64,000 nucleotides of DNA from the NCBI GenBank assembly GCA_017887325.1, contig JAGHIE010000001.1, positions 124,001-188,000 on the forward strand. The letters are read 5' to 3'. A program made the translations under genes and the position numbers. Shown here piece by piece: positions 47,101-53,920 of the stretch (its first letter is position 1; each line of letters opens with the position of its first letter). The notes beneath the pieces were generated by a model, which was not told where the DNA came from, ran no database searches, and worked only from the letters and a program-made list of their open reading frames with translations. Origin of the DNA: Oscillospiraceae bacterium. Lineage in GTDB: Bacteria; Bacillota; Clostridia; Oscillospirales; Ruminococcaceae.

Positions 47101-50100
47101 TCTGAAGAAGTTTCTGTTGTTGATAGCAGTCAAGCACAAGCTAAAAAGTCTAGTGTAGAATTTGTTAATAGTTATAAATCTTCACCAGGAGTTTTACCAG
47201 GCGATTCTAATTTACAAGTAATAAAGAGTTTCACAGGTAGACAAAATAATGAGTGGTTAGATACAGATAAATTCTCATTTACAATTACTGCTGGAAATGA
47301 TGAAACACAAAGAGCTATTGATAATGGTGATATTGTTTTATCTAATACAAATGTATCAATAGAAAAATCAACACCAAATCATACAACATCTTTTGGTAAT
47401 ATTACTTTTAATAAAGTAGGTAGATATAACTTTAAAGTATCAGAAGATGACTTTACAATACCTGGTGTAACTAAAGTCACAACAGGTGTTAAGAATATAA
47501 ATATTTCAGTAACAGATTCAGGAACAGGTCAATTAGTTGTTACTAAAGAAACAGGTAGCGATTTATTGTACTTTGAAAATGAATATAAACATGATTCATT
47601 TAGATTAGAAGGTAGTAATTACTTAAGCGTTACTAAAAACTTAACAGGCCGTGATTGGATAAAAGAAGACCAATTTACATTTACTTTGTCACCAACAGGT
47701 GAAACTGTTAACCAAGTTGGAGTAAATGTATTTATGCCAGAAGAAAAGAGTATAACTATTACATCAAATGACGCACAAAGTGGTTATACAAAAGCTTTTG
47801 GAGACATTGGCTTTACAAAACCAGGTACATACACATTTAGTGTTGTAGAAAATCAAGGTGATATAAAAGTTGTATCATATGATACAACTCCAAGAAATAT
47901 ATCAATAACAGTTGTTGATAATAATGAAGGACAATTAGTTTTAGCTAATAATGGATTTGTTATTGAAGGAGGAAAAACTTTAACATTTGATAATGTGTAT
48001 AGTTTAAATCCTGATGCAAATACATCTTATTCAATTAGTGGAACAAAGATATTAACTGGTAGAGATTGGTTTGACACAGACGAATTTACATTTAATCTAC
48101 AAGCTGATATGAATGATCCTACAACTAATAAGGCTGTAACTGAAGGAAAAGTTGTAATGCCACAAAATGTAACAGCTGTTGCTAATAGTTTAAATGATCA
48201 TAAATTCACTTTTGAAGCAATAAACTTCAAAGCTCCAGGTACATATAAATTTAATGTAACTGAAAATGATACTAATATTAAAGGTATTACTAAAGACACA
48301 GCTGTAAAATCTATCGCTATTACTGTAATTGATAATTTAGATGGTACAGTAAGCATTGATACAACATCAATAAACGGAGATTTAACATTTGAAAATAAAT
48401 ATACACCAGATGCACCAACAGCTTTATTATCAGCAACAAAAACAATGCTTAATACTAAGATGAATGCTGGTGATTTTGAATTTACTGTTGAAGCAAAAGA
48501 TGGTGCACCTCAACCAACATCTACTGTAGTTAAAAATGATGAATCAGAAGCAAATGTACCTTCAGCATTAGACTTTGGTACAATAACTTTTGATAAGAAA
48601 GATGCTTCATATACTTATATCGTAAAAGAAACAATAGGTAGTGCTGGAGGAGTAACATACGATGACACTCAATATACAGTTGTTTTCGATGTTAAATACA
48701 ATCAAGCAACAGGAAATTACGATGTAACAAAAACAGTTAGTGCAGATGGACAACCAGTTCAAGAAATTGCATTTGTTAATGAGTATAATGTTGAACCTTT
48801 CATATTTAGTGGGGAAACATATTTAACAGGTAGAAAAGTTTGTGTAAATGAAATTACAGGAGTAGAAGAACCAGTAGAAGAAGGACAATATCAATTTAAT
48901 ATTCAAGCTGTAACACCAAATGCTCCTTTACCAAATAATACAGTAACAAGCAATAATGCAGAAGGAATATTTAGTTTTGGTGATATTACATTTAATAAAG
49001 CTGGTACATATCAATATAGAGTAAGCGAAGTAAAAGGAAACTTACCAGGCATATCTTATGATACAAAATATTATGATATTACTGTTACTCTTACAGATAA
49101 TGGACAAGGTCAATTAAATGTTCAAGTTACAGGTAATGAAAATATTGTCTTTACTAATAGATATAAACCAACAGAAATTAAAGATTCTGTTCTTGTTAAA
49201 AAAGAATTAGCAGGTAGAGATCTTGTAGATGGAGAATTTACATTTAATTTAGTTCCTGTAGGAGATGAAACTTTACAAGCTAAACAAGATGGTAAATTTG
49301 AATTTAAAGACGGAGCAGATTCTTTACAATGTGCAAATACAGCTACAGGTGCAGTTTACTTTGGTGAAAATGCAATAACATTTAAAGCAGCTGGTGAATA
49401 CACATTCCAAATAACAGAAAATAATTTGGGAGATCCAAATATTACCTATGATGGACAAGTACATACTATAAAAGCAATTGTAACAGACCATGGTACAACA
49501 GGAGATGCTAAGTTGAGCGTTGAATGGAAAGGTTTAGATACAATAGTATTTAATAATACTTATACACCATTTGATACAACAGTTAACTTCTTTGGTACTA
49601 AAGTATTAAATGGTAGACCTTTAAATGAAAACGAATTTAATTTTGTTGTATTAAATGATAAAGGTGAAGAAGTAGCTACTGGTATGAATGATGTAAATGG
49701 TAATATTAACTTTACAGGAATTAACTTTACTGAAGTTGGTAAATATTCATTTACTATTAAAGAAGTAAATAATAATTTAGGTGGAGTTACTTACGATGAA
49801 AGTACATATAATGTAGTAGTTACAATTGAAGATATAGATGGACAACTTCAAGCTACTTCAATAGAATACAAGAAAAATAATGGAGAAGTAAGCGATATCA
49901 TATTTAATAATACTTATACTGCAAAAGAAGTAAGCTTAGTATTTGGTGGAACTAAGAAACTTGAAGGAAGAGATTTGAAAGATAAAGAATTCGGTTTTGC
50001 TTTAGTTGATAAAGATGGTAAGGAAGTTTTAGCATACAATAATGCACAAGGATTCTTTAAGTTCGATCAAATAACATTCCAAAGTACTGGTGAATATGAA

Positions 50101-50484
50101 TACAAAGTTTATGAAATTAAAGGTAACGATAAGGAAATAAAATATGATGAAAGTGAATACACTATAAAAGTTAGTGTAGTGGATGATTTAGTGGGCAACT
50201 TAAAAGCTGATTATACAATATTAAAAGATGGTAAAGAAGTTGACAGCATAAAATTTGTAAATATATATGAAAAAGAAGTTAAACCAGTAGATCCTCCAAA
50301 ACCTTCTAACCCTTCTAACCCTAGTGAAAACCCTAGTGATGATTCTAAGAAACCTAATACTTCAAATATTCCAAAGACAAGTGATGAATTAGATATTTTA
50401 GGAATGAATATGTCACTAATTACAATTATGGGTAGTATGTTAATAATAGCTTATAAGATTCGTTCTAGAAAAAAGAATAAATAA
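44125..50484 (+). CDS. giant cell-wall surface protein, C-terminal part with pilin-type isopeptide repeats
   Basis: A 2119-residue frame that continues the VWA protein. After the rest of the adhesin head and a Cna-B-like domain (near residues 290-400) come twelve domains of the Spy0128/FctA pilin isopeptide type. Each has a K in a GTKxLxGR-like start, a YxVxE..G...GIxYD middle and an FxNxY end, matching the Lys-Glu-Asn internal crosslink scheme. A P/S/N-rich linker, IPKTSD, a membrane segment and an RSRKKNK tail follow, forming a cell-wall sorting signal with S in place of the canonical G of LPXTG. With the N-terminal part it would be about 2520 residues. TTG 44125 is only the frame's first start-like codon, not a believable start. 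Confidence 0.88.
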   Translation: MFSDPVVNKDEAQGITTYTFEGSADGNVIYPDGNVNEISIEVKSSNDLAVGDLVTVKIPASMIPLRYFNVNIDENDKVTTTVQETYPLRVFYGVSVKDEAKAKLENPDDALKTYIQNNKNEQGRVQFYSNMYNKQTKQGEVYSQFEPNKKNDFYYYQEDTPLYLDEECTNRATGEIDLDATYYYQRTYYEVGKDTAQTYAVKIPGNSNVILSGFAVSDADGNLYIPKGTARTTLLYSYALNKDVNNTNTADYIVSPTWDNLSNPKNVQVFLGNNGVTTFDIPGDLVVKKNVTANEGLTAPDVDFEFKLELTAGIGDQLKESYNAQIFDSNNQKVGDPFTVTNGDTFKLKANQTLYVYGLKEGTKYSVTENSLPKGFEQTNATNATGSISSGQESVANFTNNYSVKDLTILSTDLGLSGTKTLNGREFETGDIFRFELRASQQAPQSPLPNNSECTIKPTSGNTADISFGDFTITKPGHYRYVISEFLPNGTAVDDEADVIIPGISYDPSQYRVVIDIEDNGLGELVVKNIQIDKRQSSTTQEWQQLYNGNSLPGSSEKYLNFVNTYNQQTQSLNLQGTKDLQNKLLEDCKEQFSFLIEKAGSRDVGTSDQFVEDPSQPMPTVIDPQGKYIYKNDSTGNIIIPGLTFAHQNVDKEYKYIVTEVQPTDTGKFDGQAIDGAKKVNGKWVYQGITYDNSQKEIIIKVTSDNTSGLEVIKGEITGNNFKFSNTYNSQATVNLTGTKSIDGRDFRSGDEFTFNVESVNGAPSPEKTTVTINPTSGKEAAVDFGNINYTIADMKDAVKDENGIYSKEFTYNLTEVKGNMGGISYDTATKTVVVKVTDDGVGNMTTNVTYSTGDSLKWNNSYKANESYAGIDVSKVLNGRSMKEGEFQFTITGEEGAPELAQTDKAFVNSDSRAPGVACVMSKLDTLKFTQADAGKTYVYTIKETVGTTAGITYDKSEYKLSIEVIDNYDGTIKTITTLTRTKDSSGKDVSEEVSVVDSSQAQAKKSSVEFVNSYKSSPGVLPGDSNLQVIKSFTGRQNNEWLDTDKFSFTITAGNDETQRAIDNGDIVLSNTNVSIEKSTPNHTTSFGNITFNKVGRYNFKVSEDDFTIPGVTKVTTGVKNINISVTDSGTGQLVVTKETGSDLLYFENEYKHDSFRLEGSNYLSVTKNLTGRDWIKEDQFTFTLSPTGETVNQVGVNVFMPEEKSITITSNDAQSGYTKAFGDIGFTKPGTYTFSVVENQGDIKVVSYDTTPRNISITVVDNNEGQLVLANNGFVIEGGKTLTFDNVYSLNPDANTSYSISGTKILTGRDWFDTDEFTFNLQADMNDPTTNKAVTEGKVVMPQNVTAVANSLNDHKFTFEAINFKAPGTYKFNVTENDTNIKGITKDTAVKSIAITVIDNLDGTVSIDTTSINGDLTFENKYTPDAPTALLSATKTMLNTKMNAGDFEFTVEAKDGAPQPTSTVVKNDESEANVPSALDFGTITFDKKDASYTYIVKETIGSAGGVTYDDTQYTVVFDVKYNQATGNYDVTKTVSADGQPVQEIAFVNEYNVEPFIFSGETYLTGRKVCVNEITGVEEPVEEGQYQFNIQAVTPNAPLPNNTVTSNNAEGIFSFGDITFNKAGTYQYRVSEVKGNLPGISYDTKYYDITVTLTDNGQGQLNVQVTGNENIVFTNRYKPTEIKDSVLVKKELAGRDLVDGEFTFNLVPVGDETLQAKQDGKFEFKDGADSLQCANTATGAVYFGENAITFKAAGEYTFQITENNLGDPNITYDGQVHTIKAIVTDHGTTGDAKLSVEWKGLDTIVFNNTYTPFDTTVNFFGTKVLNGRPLNENEFNFVVLNDKGEEVATGMNDVNGNINFTGINFTEVGKYSFTIKEVNNNLGGVTYDESTYNVVVTIEDIDGQLQATSIEYKKNNGEVSDIIFNNTYTAKEVSLVFGGTKKLEGRDLKDKEFGFALVDKDGKEVLAYNNAQGFFKFDQITFQSTGEYEYKVYEIKGNDKEIKYDESEYTIKVSVVDDLVGNLKADYTILKDGKEVDSIKFVNIYEKEVKPVDPPKPSNPSNPSENPSDDSKKPNTSNIPKTSDELDILGMNMSLITIMGSMLIIAYKIRSRKKNK
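45355..50275 (+). repeat. twelve tandem isopeptide-domain coding repeats
   Basis: Repeat units begin near 45373, 45850, 46335, 46748, 47218, 47629, 48039, 48432, 48809, 49196, 49592 and 49948. Spacings are about 330-485 bases. The DNA copies are diverged, but the protein pattern is clear. Units 2 and 8 lack the LxGR motif (GTKDLQNK, ATKTMLNTK). Confidence 0.82.
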
Positions 50485-50513
50485 TAAAATATAAGTAATT
50501 ATTAAAAAACAAT

Positions 50514-50552
50514 AAAAAAAGATGTTAGCATTATATGCTAACATCTTTTTTT
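50514..50552. terminator. bidirectional terminator after the surface protein
   Basis: GATGTTAGCAT pairs with ATGCTAACATC, flanked by seven A and seven T. It also serves the permease gene on the other strand. Confidence 0.9.
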
Positions 50553-50563
50553 ATTATTAATTA

Positions 50564-51973
50564 TTATAAAATTGCTAAAATTATAAAGTTTAAAACAAAT
50601 AAACCAGTTGCAACCCAAATAATTGGATGAATATCTTTAGATTTTTTAGTAACAACTTTTGTAATACAGTAGAAAATAAATCCAGCAGCAATACCATAAG
50701 ATATGCTATAACATAGAGCCATGAAGATACCTGCAAAGAATGCTGGTACAGCTTCTGAAATATCTTCCCAATTAATTTCTTTAAATGAGCTTAACATCAT
50801 AATACCAACGATTATTAATGCTGGTGCTGTAGCTACAGAAGGAACAGCTGCAATGAATGGAGCAAAGAAAGCACTTAAAAGGAAAAGAATAGAAACAACA
50901 ACACTTGTTAATCCTGTTCTACCACCTGCACCAATACCTGCTGCGCTTTCAACATATGTTGTTGTGTTAGATGTACCAAATATAGCACCAATGCTTGTAG
51001 CAATAGCATCAGAGAATAATGCTTTATCCATTTTAGATTTAAAACCTTTACTATCTTCTAATGCTTTTTCATCTTCTTCTGAGAATATATTTGTTTTTCT
51101 ACCTGTTCCAATAAAAGTACCAATTGTATCAAACATATCTGATAAACTGAATGCAAAAATTGTCATTAATACAAGAGGAATTTTTGAAGGATCATTAAAT
51201 AGAGAGATAATTCCAGGATTTCCAAAAGCAGCACCTATTGTTTCTGGTAATTGTTTTAAAGCTTCTGTAAAGCTAATACTGTCACCAACAGAAGTTAAAC
51301 CAAAAGGAATACCTAAAATAATTGTAGCAACAATACCAATAAAAATAGCGCCTCTAACATTTAAAACAACTAAAATAACTGTTAAAACTAATCCAATTAA
51401 AACTAACCATGTAGAAGGTGTGTTAAAATTAACGATAGCTGGAACGATACTAGAATTTGCTACAACTGTTCCACTTTCTGATAGAGTGTATTTTCCAGGG
51501 TCAGCTGTAAATGTTAAAAGTCCTGCATTTTTGATACCGATATAAGCGATAAATATACCAATACCACCACCTATTGCATGTTGTAAAGAAACTGGAATAG
51601 ATTTAATTAATAGTTTTCTTATTTTTGTAACTGTTATTAAAATGTTAAATAAACCACAAATAAATACCATAGCTAAAGCTTCTTGCCATTTAAAACCTAA
51701 GCCAAAGCATACTGTAAATGTAAAGAATGCATTTAATCCCATACCTGGTGCTTGTGTATATGGTACATTTGCAAAAAGACCCATTATTAAAGTACCTATC
51801 ATAGAAGCGATGATTGTTGATAAAAATACAGCACCCCAAGGCATACCAGTTTGTGATAGCATTGATGGATTTACTACTATTATATATGCCATCGCAAAGA
51901 ATGTTGTCAAACCAGCAATTATTTCTGTTTTTACAGAAGTATTATGCTGTTTAAGTTTGAAAAATTTTTCCAT
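50564..51973 (-). CDS. NCS2 family purine permease (guanine/hypoxanthine/adenine type)
   Basis: A 469-residue polytopic transporter. It has the AzgA/PbuG-type opening TEIIAGLTTFFAMAYIIVVNPSMLS and APGMGLNAFF, a GIGIFIAYIGIKNAG segment, and GTSNTTTYVESAAGIGAGGRTGL in the second half. It most likely imports guanine, hypoxanthine or adenine by proton symport. The ATG at 51973 follows GGAGAG; an upstream in-frame start at 52030 lacks support. The leader from the predicted promoter is only about 50 bases, too short for a purine riboswitch, and none is seen. Confidence 0.92.
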   Translation of the reverse strand: MEKFFKLKQHNTSVKTEIIAGLTTFFAMAYIIVVNPSMLSQTGMPWGAVFLSTIIASMIGTLIMGLFANVPYTQAPGMGLNAFFTFTVCFGLGFKWQEALAMVFICGLFNILITVTKIRKLLIKSIPVSLQHAIGGGIGIFIAYIGIKNAGLLTFTADPGKYTLSESGTVVANSSIVPAIVNFNTPSTWLVLIGLVLTVILVVLNVRGAIFIGIVATIILGIPFGLTSVGDSISFTEALKQLPETIGAAFGNPGIISLFNDPSKIPLVLMTIFAFSLSDMFDTIGTFIGTGRKTNIFSEEDEKALEDSKGFKSKMDKALFSDAIATSIGAIFGTSNTTTYVESAAGIGAGGRTGLTSVVVSILFLLSAFFAPFIAAVPSVATAPALIIVGIMMLSSFKEINWEDISEAVPAFFAGIFMALCYSISYGIAAGFIFYCITKVVTKKSKDIHPIIWVATGLFVLNFIILAIL

Positions 51974-52032
51974 GAAAAAAATCTCTCCTTCATTAATAAT
52001 ATTGTTTATTTGTGTCGAGATAACACACAATA

Positions 52033-52061
52033 ATTATATTTATTTTTAGAATAAATTGCAA
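52033..52061 (-). promoter_or_regulatory. promoter of the purine permease gene
   Basis: On the minus strand TTGCAA (52061-52056), 17 bases, TATAAT (52038-52033). Confidence 0.7.
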
Positions 52062-52180
52062 TATAAATTAAATAATTTATTTAACAAAATAAAAAATGGA
52101 AAAATATAGTATATTATTCATAAAAAATAATAAAATAATATATAAATATATAACTAAATGTTAAAAAATAAAAAATGTTG

Positions 52181-52209
52181 TTGACAAACTACTGATAAAT
52201 TGATATAAT
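52181..52209 (+). promoter_or_regulatory. promoter of tRNA-Lys copy 2
   Basis: TTGACA (52181-52186), 17 bases, TATAAT (52204-52209), 24 bases before the tRNA. The leader shares AAGCACTAAG with the first tRNA-Lys gene. Confidence 0.88.
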
Positions 52210-52232
52210 ATACAAGCACTAAGGCGAGATGA

Positions 52233-52308
52233 GAGCCACTAGCTCAGTTGGCAGAGCATTTGACTTTTAATCAAAGGGTCCGGAGTTCGAATCTCCGGTG
52301 GCTCACCA
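52233..52308 (+). tRNA. tRNA-Lys (UUU), copy 2, likely element attachment site
   Basis: Identical over its full length, including the encoded CCA, to the gene at 8237-8312. Its 3' end faces the conjugative-type genes, the usual geometry for a tRNA used as attB by a tyrosine integrase. No second copy of the 3' part is found on the element side within the window, so the attachment role is inferred from position only. Confidence 0.95.
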
Positions 52309-52399
52309 AAAATTTAATAAAAAAATGGAATTAATGTTATTAAAATTTTGATGTAAAAGTTTTAATATATTAGTTCTATTTTGTAATTTAAGAACAAAA

Positions 52400-52640
52400 T
52401 TTAAGCGACTACTGTTGAACGGTCAGTTCCTATCCTCGCTAATTGTACGGAGTATTAATTGATTTTTATTACAGTAAAAATCACCCTTATTTACACTTGG
52501 TAGACGATGTCATCGCAATGCATAGGTAGCTTAAGCCTGTTGCTCTCTCGAGGGTATCAACCAGTTCCATAGTCCATTAAATTGTCAAGTTGCGAGTTAT
52601 TTAATAAAAGCTGACGGTGAAATCAAACAGTTATTAAATA
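52400..52640. other. non-coding, stem-rich region next to tRNA-Lys
   Basis: No gene is seen. It is visibly richer in G and C than the flanks and has clear inverted repeats: TGATTTTTA/TAAAAATCA (52460-52483), GTTATTTAATAA/TTATTAAATAAC (52596-52642) and the near-palindrome GACGATGTCATCGC (52503-52516). It may be a structured RNA, a control region, or attachment DNA for the element's recombinase. I recognise no known RNA family by eye. Confidence 0.4.
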
Positions 52641-52645
52641 ACAGT

Positions 52646-52841
52646 AAAAATAAAAACAAGACTTTAAATGCCCTTTTACAAACTAGAAACATTTAAAGCC
52701 TTGCAAATTTATCTAAAATGTGCTATTATTAAAAGCACAGATTATTAACTTCATTAAGGTTATAAATGTTTCGTGGACATTTATATTTGTGTTAGTTGCT
52801 CGCCAAAGCACTAACAACTTAGTGAGGTTTTTATTTTACCT
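52646..52841 (-). ncRNA. candidate structured small RNA
   Basis: A consensus promoter on the minus strand predicts a transcript of about 195 bases. It would contain a CACTAA/TTAGTG stem competing with a GTTAGT/ACTAAC stem (52791-52824), a TATAAATGT/ACATTTATA hairpin (52761-52785) and a TGTGCT/AGCACA hairpin (52719-52739). It ends in a 14-bp stem (52657-52703, one G-U pair) followed by TTTTTATTTTT. No frame of note is present. Function unknown. Confidence 0.55.
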
Positions 52842-52847
52842 GATGAA

Positions 52848-52876
52848 ATTATACCATACTGATATTTATGTGTCAA
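52848..52876 (-). promoter_or_regulatory. promoter of the candidate small RNA
   Basis: On the minus strand TTGACA (52876-52871), 17 bases, TATAAT (52853-52848): both hexamers perfect. Confidence 0.8.
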
Positions 52877-52907
52877 TAACTACCAATTAATTAATTGGTA
52901 GTTATTT

Positions 52908-53045
52908 TTATAATATTTCTTCTCCTGTTGGTACTCCAAAATCAAATTCTTTTGGAGTGTACTCATCATAATAATCAGAAAAAAGTTCCTGAATAGTTTT
53001 TCTATTTTTATTTTCTGTACCCACATTTTTAATTATAGTTTTCAT
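52908..53045 (-). CDS. small ORF of unknown function
   Basis: A 45-residue frame beginning MKTIIKNVGTENKNRK and ending DFGVPTGEEIL, with a central acidic, tyrosine-rich DYYDEYTPKEF. GAGGT lies 7 bases before the ATG, which supports translation. I know no family. It sits between the candidate small RNA and the toxin locus, on the same strand as the element's main genes. Confidence 0.5.
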   Translation of the reverse strand: MKTIIKNVGTENKNRKTIQELFSDYYDEYTPKEFDFGVPTGEEIL

Positions 53046-53072
53046 ATACAATACCTCATAAACTTAGATAAA

Positions 53073-53102
53073 TTGACATACATCTTTGACATATGCTATA
53101 CT
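53073..53102 (+). promoter_or_regulatory. promoter of the toxin mRNA
   Basis: TTGACA (53073-53078), 18 bases, TATACT (53097-53102). The transcript would start near 53109 with GGAAAAAGTGCTA, complementary to the far end of the locus (GCACTTTTCC at 53337-53346). Confidence 0.7.
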
Positions 53103-53189
53103 AATTGTCGGAAAAAGTGCTACACATAACGGTAGGCGGTTAGCTTTGCTTTATTACCTTTTCTAAAGGTGGAAAGCGAGGTGATTTTT

Positions 53190-53267
53190 ATGGATATACT
53201 AACATTGATAGTAGTATTGTACATTGTTGCGTACATAAACGAAACAATTAAAAACATAAAAAAGTAA
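53190..53267 (+). CDS. putative type I toxin, small hydrophobic peptide
   Basis: A 25-residue peptide, MDILTLIVVLYIVAY then INETIKNIKK: one membrane helix with a charged, lysine-rich end, like the TxpA/BsrG or 'holin-like' toxins of Firmicutes. GAGGTG lies 6 bases before the ATG. The 80-base leader can fold and its 5' end can pair with the 3' end of the mRNA, as in known type I toxin messages. A convergent antisense RNA overlaps the 3' part. Toxicity is inferred from form and context. Confidence 0.65.
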   Translation: MDILTLIVVLYIVAYINETIKNIKK

Positions 53268-53347
53268 TCGCCACAGTCGGACAAACTTTTGGCGATTACC
53301 TCAAACAAAGTTAATACGGCTAACCGTCAATCGTTAGCACTTTTCCT
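53258..53347 (-). ncRNA. antisense RNA to the toxin mRNA (candidate antitoxin)
   Basis: Driven by a consensus promoter at 53382-53354. It reads across the 3' end of the toxin gene and stops at a GTAATCGCC/GGCGATTAC hairpin (53264-53299) followed on this strand by TTTTTT. Length about 90 bases. Its first bases, AGGAAAAGTGCTAACG, resemble the 5' end of the toxin mRNA, since the locus is bounded by an inverted repeat. Confidence 0.6.
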
Positions 53348-53353
53348 AATTTC

Positions 53354-53382
53354 ATTATAGTATTAAAATAAAAATAAGTCAA
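53354..53382 (-). promoter_or_regulatory. promoter of the antisense RNA
   Basis: On the minus strand TTGACT (53382-53377), 17 bases, TATAAT (53359-53354). Confidence 0.75.
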
Positions 53383-53472
53383 GAGAAAATAAAAACACTA
53401 TATTTATATAGATAATTTTAAAAATTATAATAATATTTTATAAAGAAAAACATTCAATTTATTAATTGAATA

Positions 53473-53512
53473 GCACAAAAAAAGACTTGCATTTGCAGGT
53501 CTTTTTTTGTGC
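53473..53512. terminator. bidirectional terminator
   Basis: GCACAAAAAAAGAC...GTCTTTTTTTGTGC with an inner TTGCA/TGCAG part. It lies between the toxin locus and the iterons and overlaps the first base pair of the iteron array. Confidence 0.75.
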
Positions 53513-53646
53513 GAAAATCAATAGTTTGTAGTCATAATGAATACGCGAAAATCAATAGTTTGTAGTCATAATGAATACGCGAAAATCAATAGTTTGTAGT
53601 CATAATGAATACGCGAAAATCAATAGTTTGTAGTCATAATGAATAC
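53511..53646. repeat. four perfect tandem 34-bp repeats (iterons)
   Basis: Copies at 53511-53544, 53545-53578, 53579-53612 and 53613-53646, identical, each beginning GCGAAAATCAATAG and ending ATAATGAATAC. They lie about 275 bases beyond the 3' end of repA. Tandem repeats near an initiator gene suggest a replication origin or copy-control site. Confidence 0.85.
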
Positions 53647-53690
53647 AAGATAAATAACAGTTAAACACCACTATTAATTAAAACAACACT

Positions 53691-53724
53691 AATAAAAAGT
53701 CTTGTAATTGCAAGGCTTTTTATT
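53691..53724. terminator. terminator downstream of repA
   Basis: AATAAAAAGTCTTG pairs with CAAGGCTTTTTATT, with one G-U-type mismatch. The stretch 53725-53920 holds only AT-rich inverted repeats (53808-53852) and CCTTAAATTTTAAGG (53870-53884). Confidence 0.65.
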
Positions 53725-53920
53725 GTATAAAAACAAATCAAAAAAATAATTTAAGATAATATATAAAATCAATCAGATAATTTAAAGTGCTGTGTACAGT
53801 AAGTTTGAATGAATATATATTATATAACTTTAGTTATTAATATATATTTATTCTGTCTGTATTAGTTGTCCTTAAATTTTAAGGTACGCAGAAATCTTAA
53901 AAAAGGGTAGACCTGTACTG

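Noticed and set aside
50721-51545. Long plus-strand frame of 274 codons opposite the purine permease
   Set aside because: The minus-strand permease is clear; the opposing frame is a by-product of its codon bias and shows no domain pattern.
51974-52232. Purine riboswitch upstream of the permease
   Set aside because: The predicted leader is only about 50 bases and no purine aptamer core was found.
53120-53308. Minus-strand 62-codon frame across the toxin locus
   Set aside because: The plus-strand peptide has the ribosome binding site and toxin-like composition; the opposite frame coincides with the antisense RNA and lacks a start signal.
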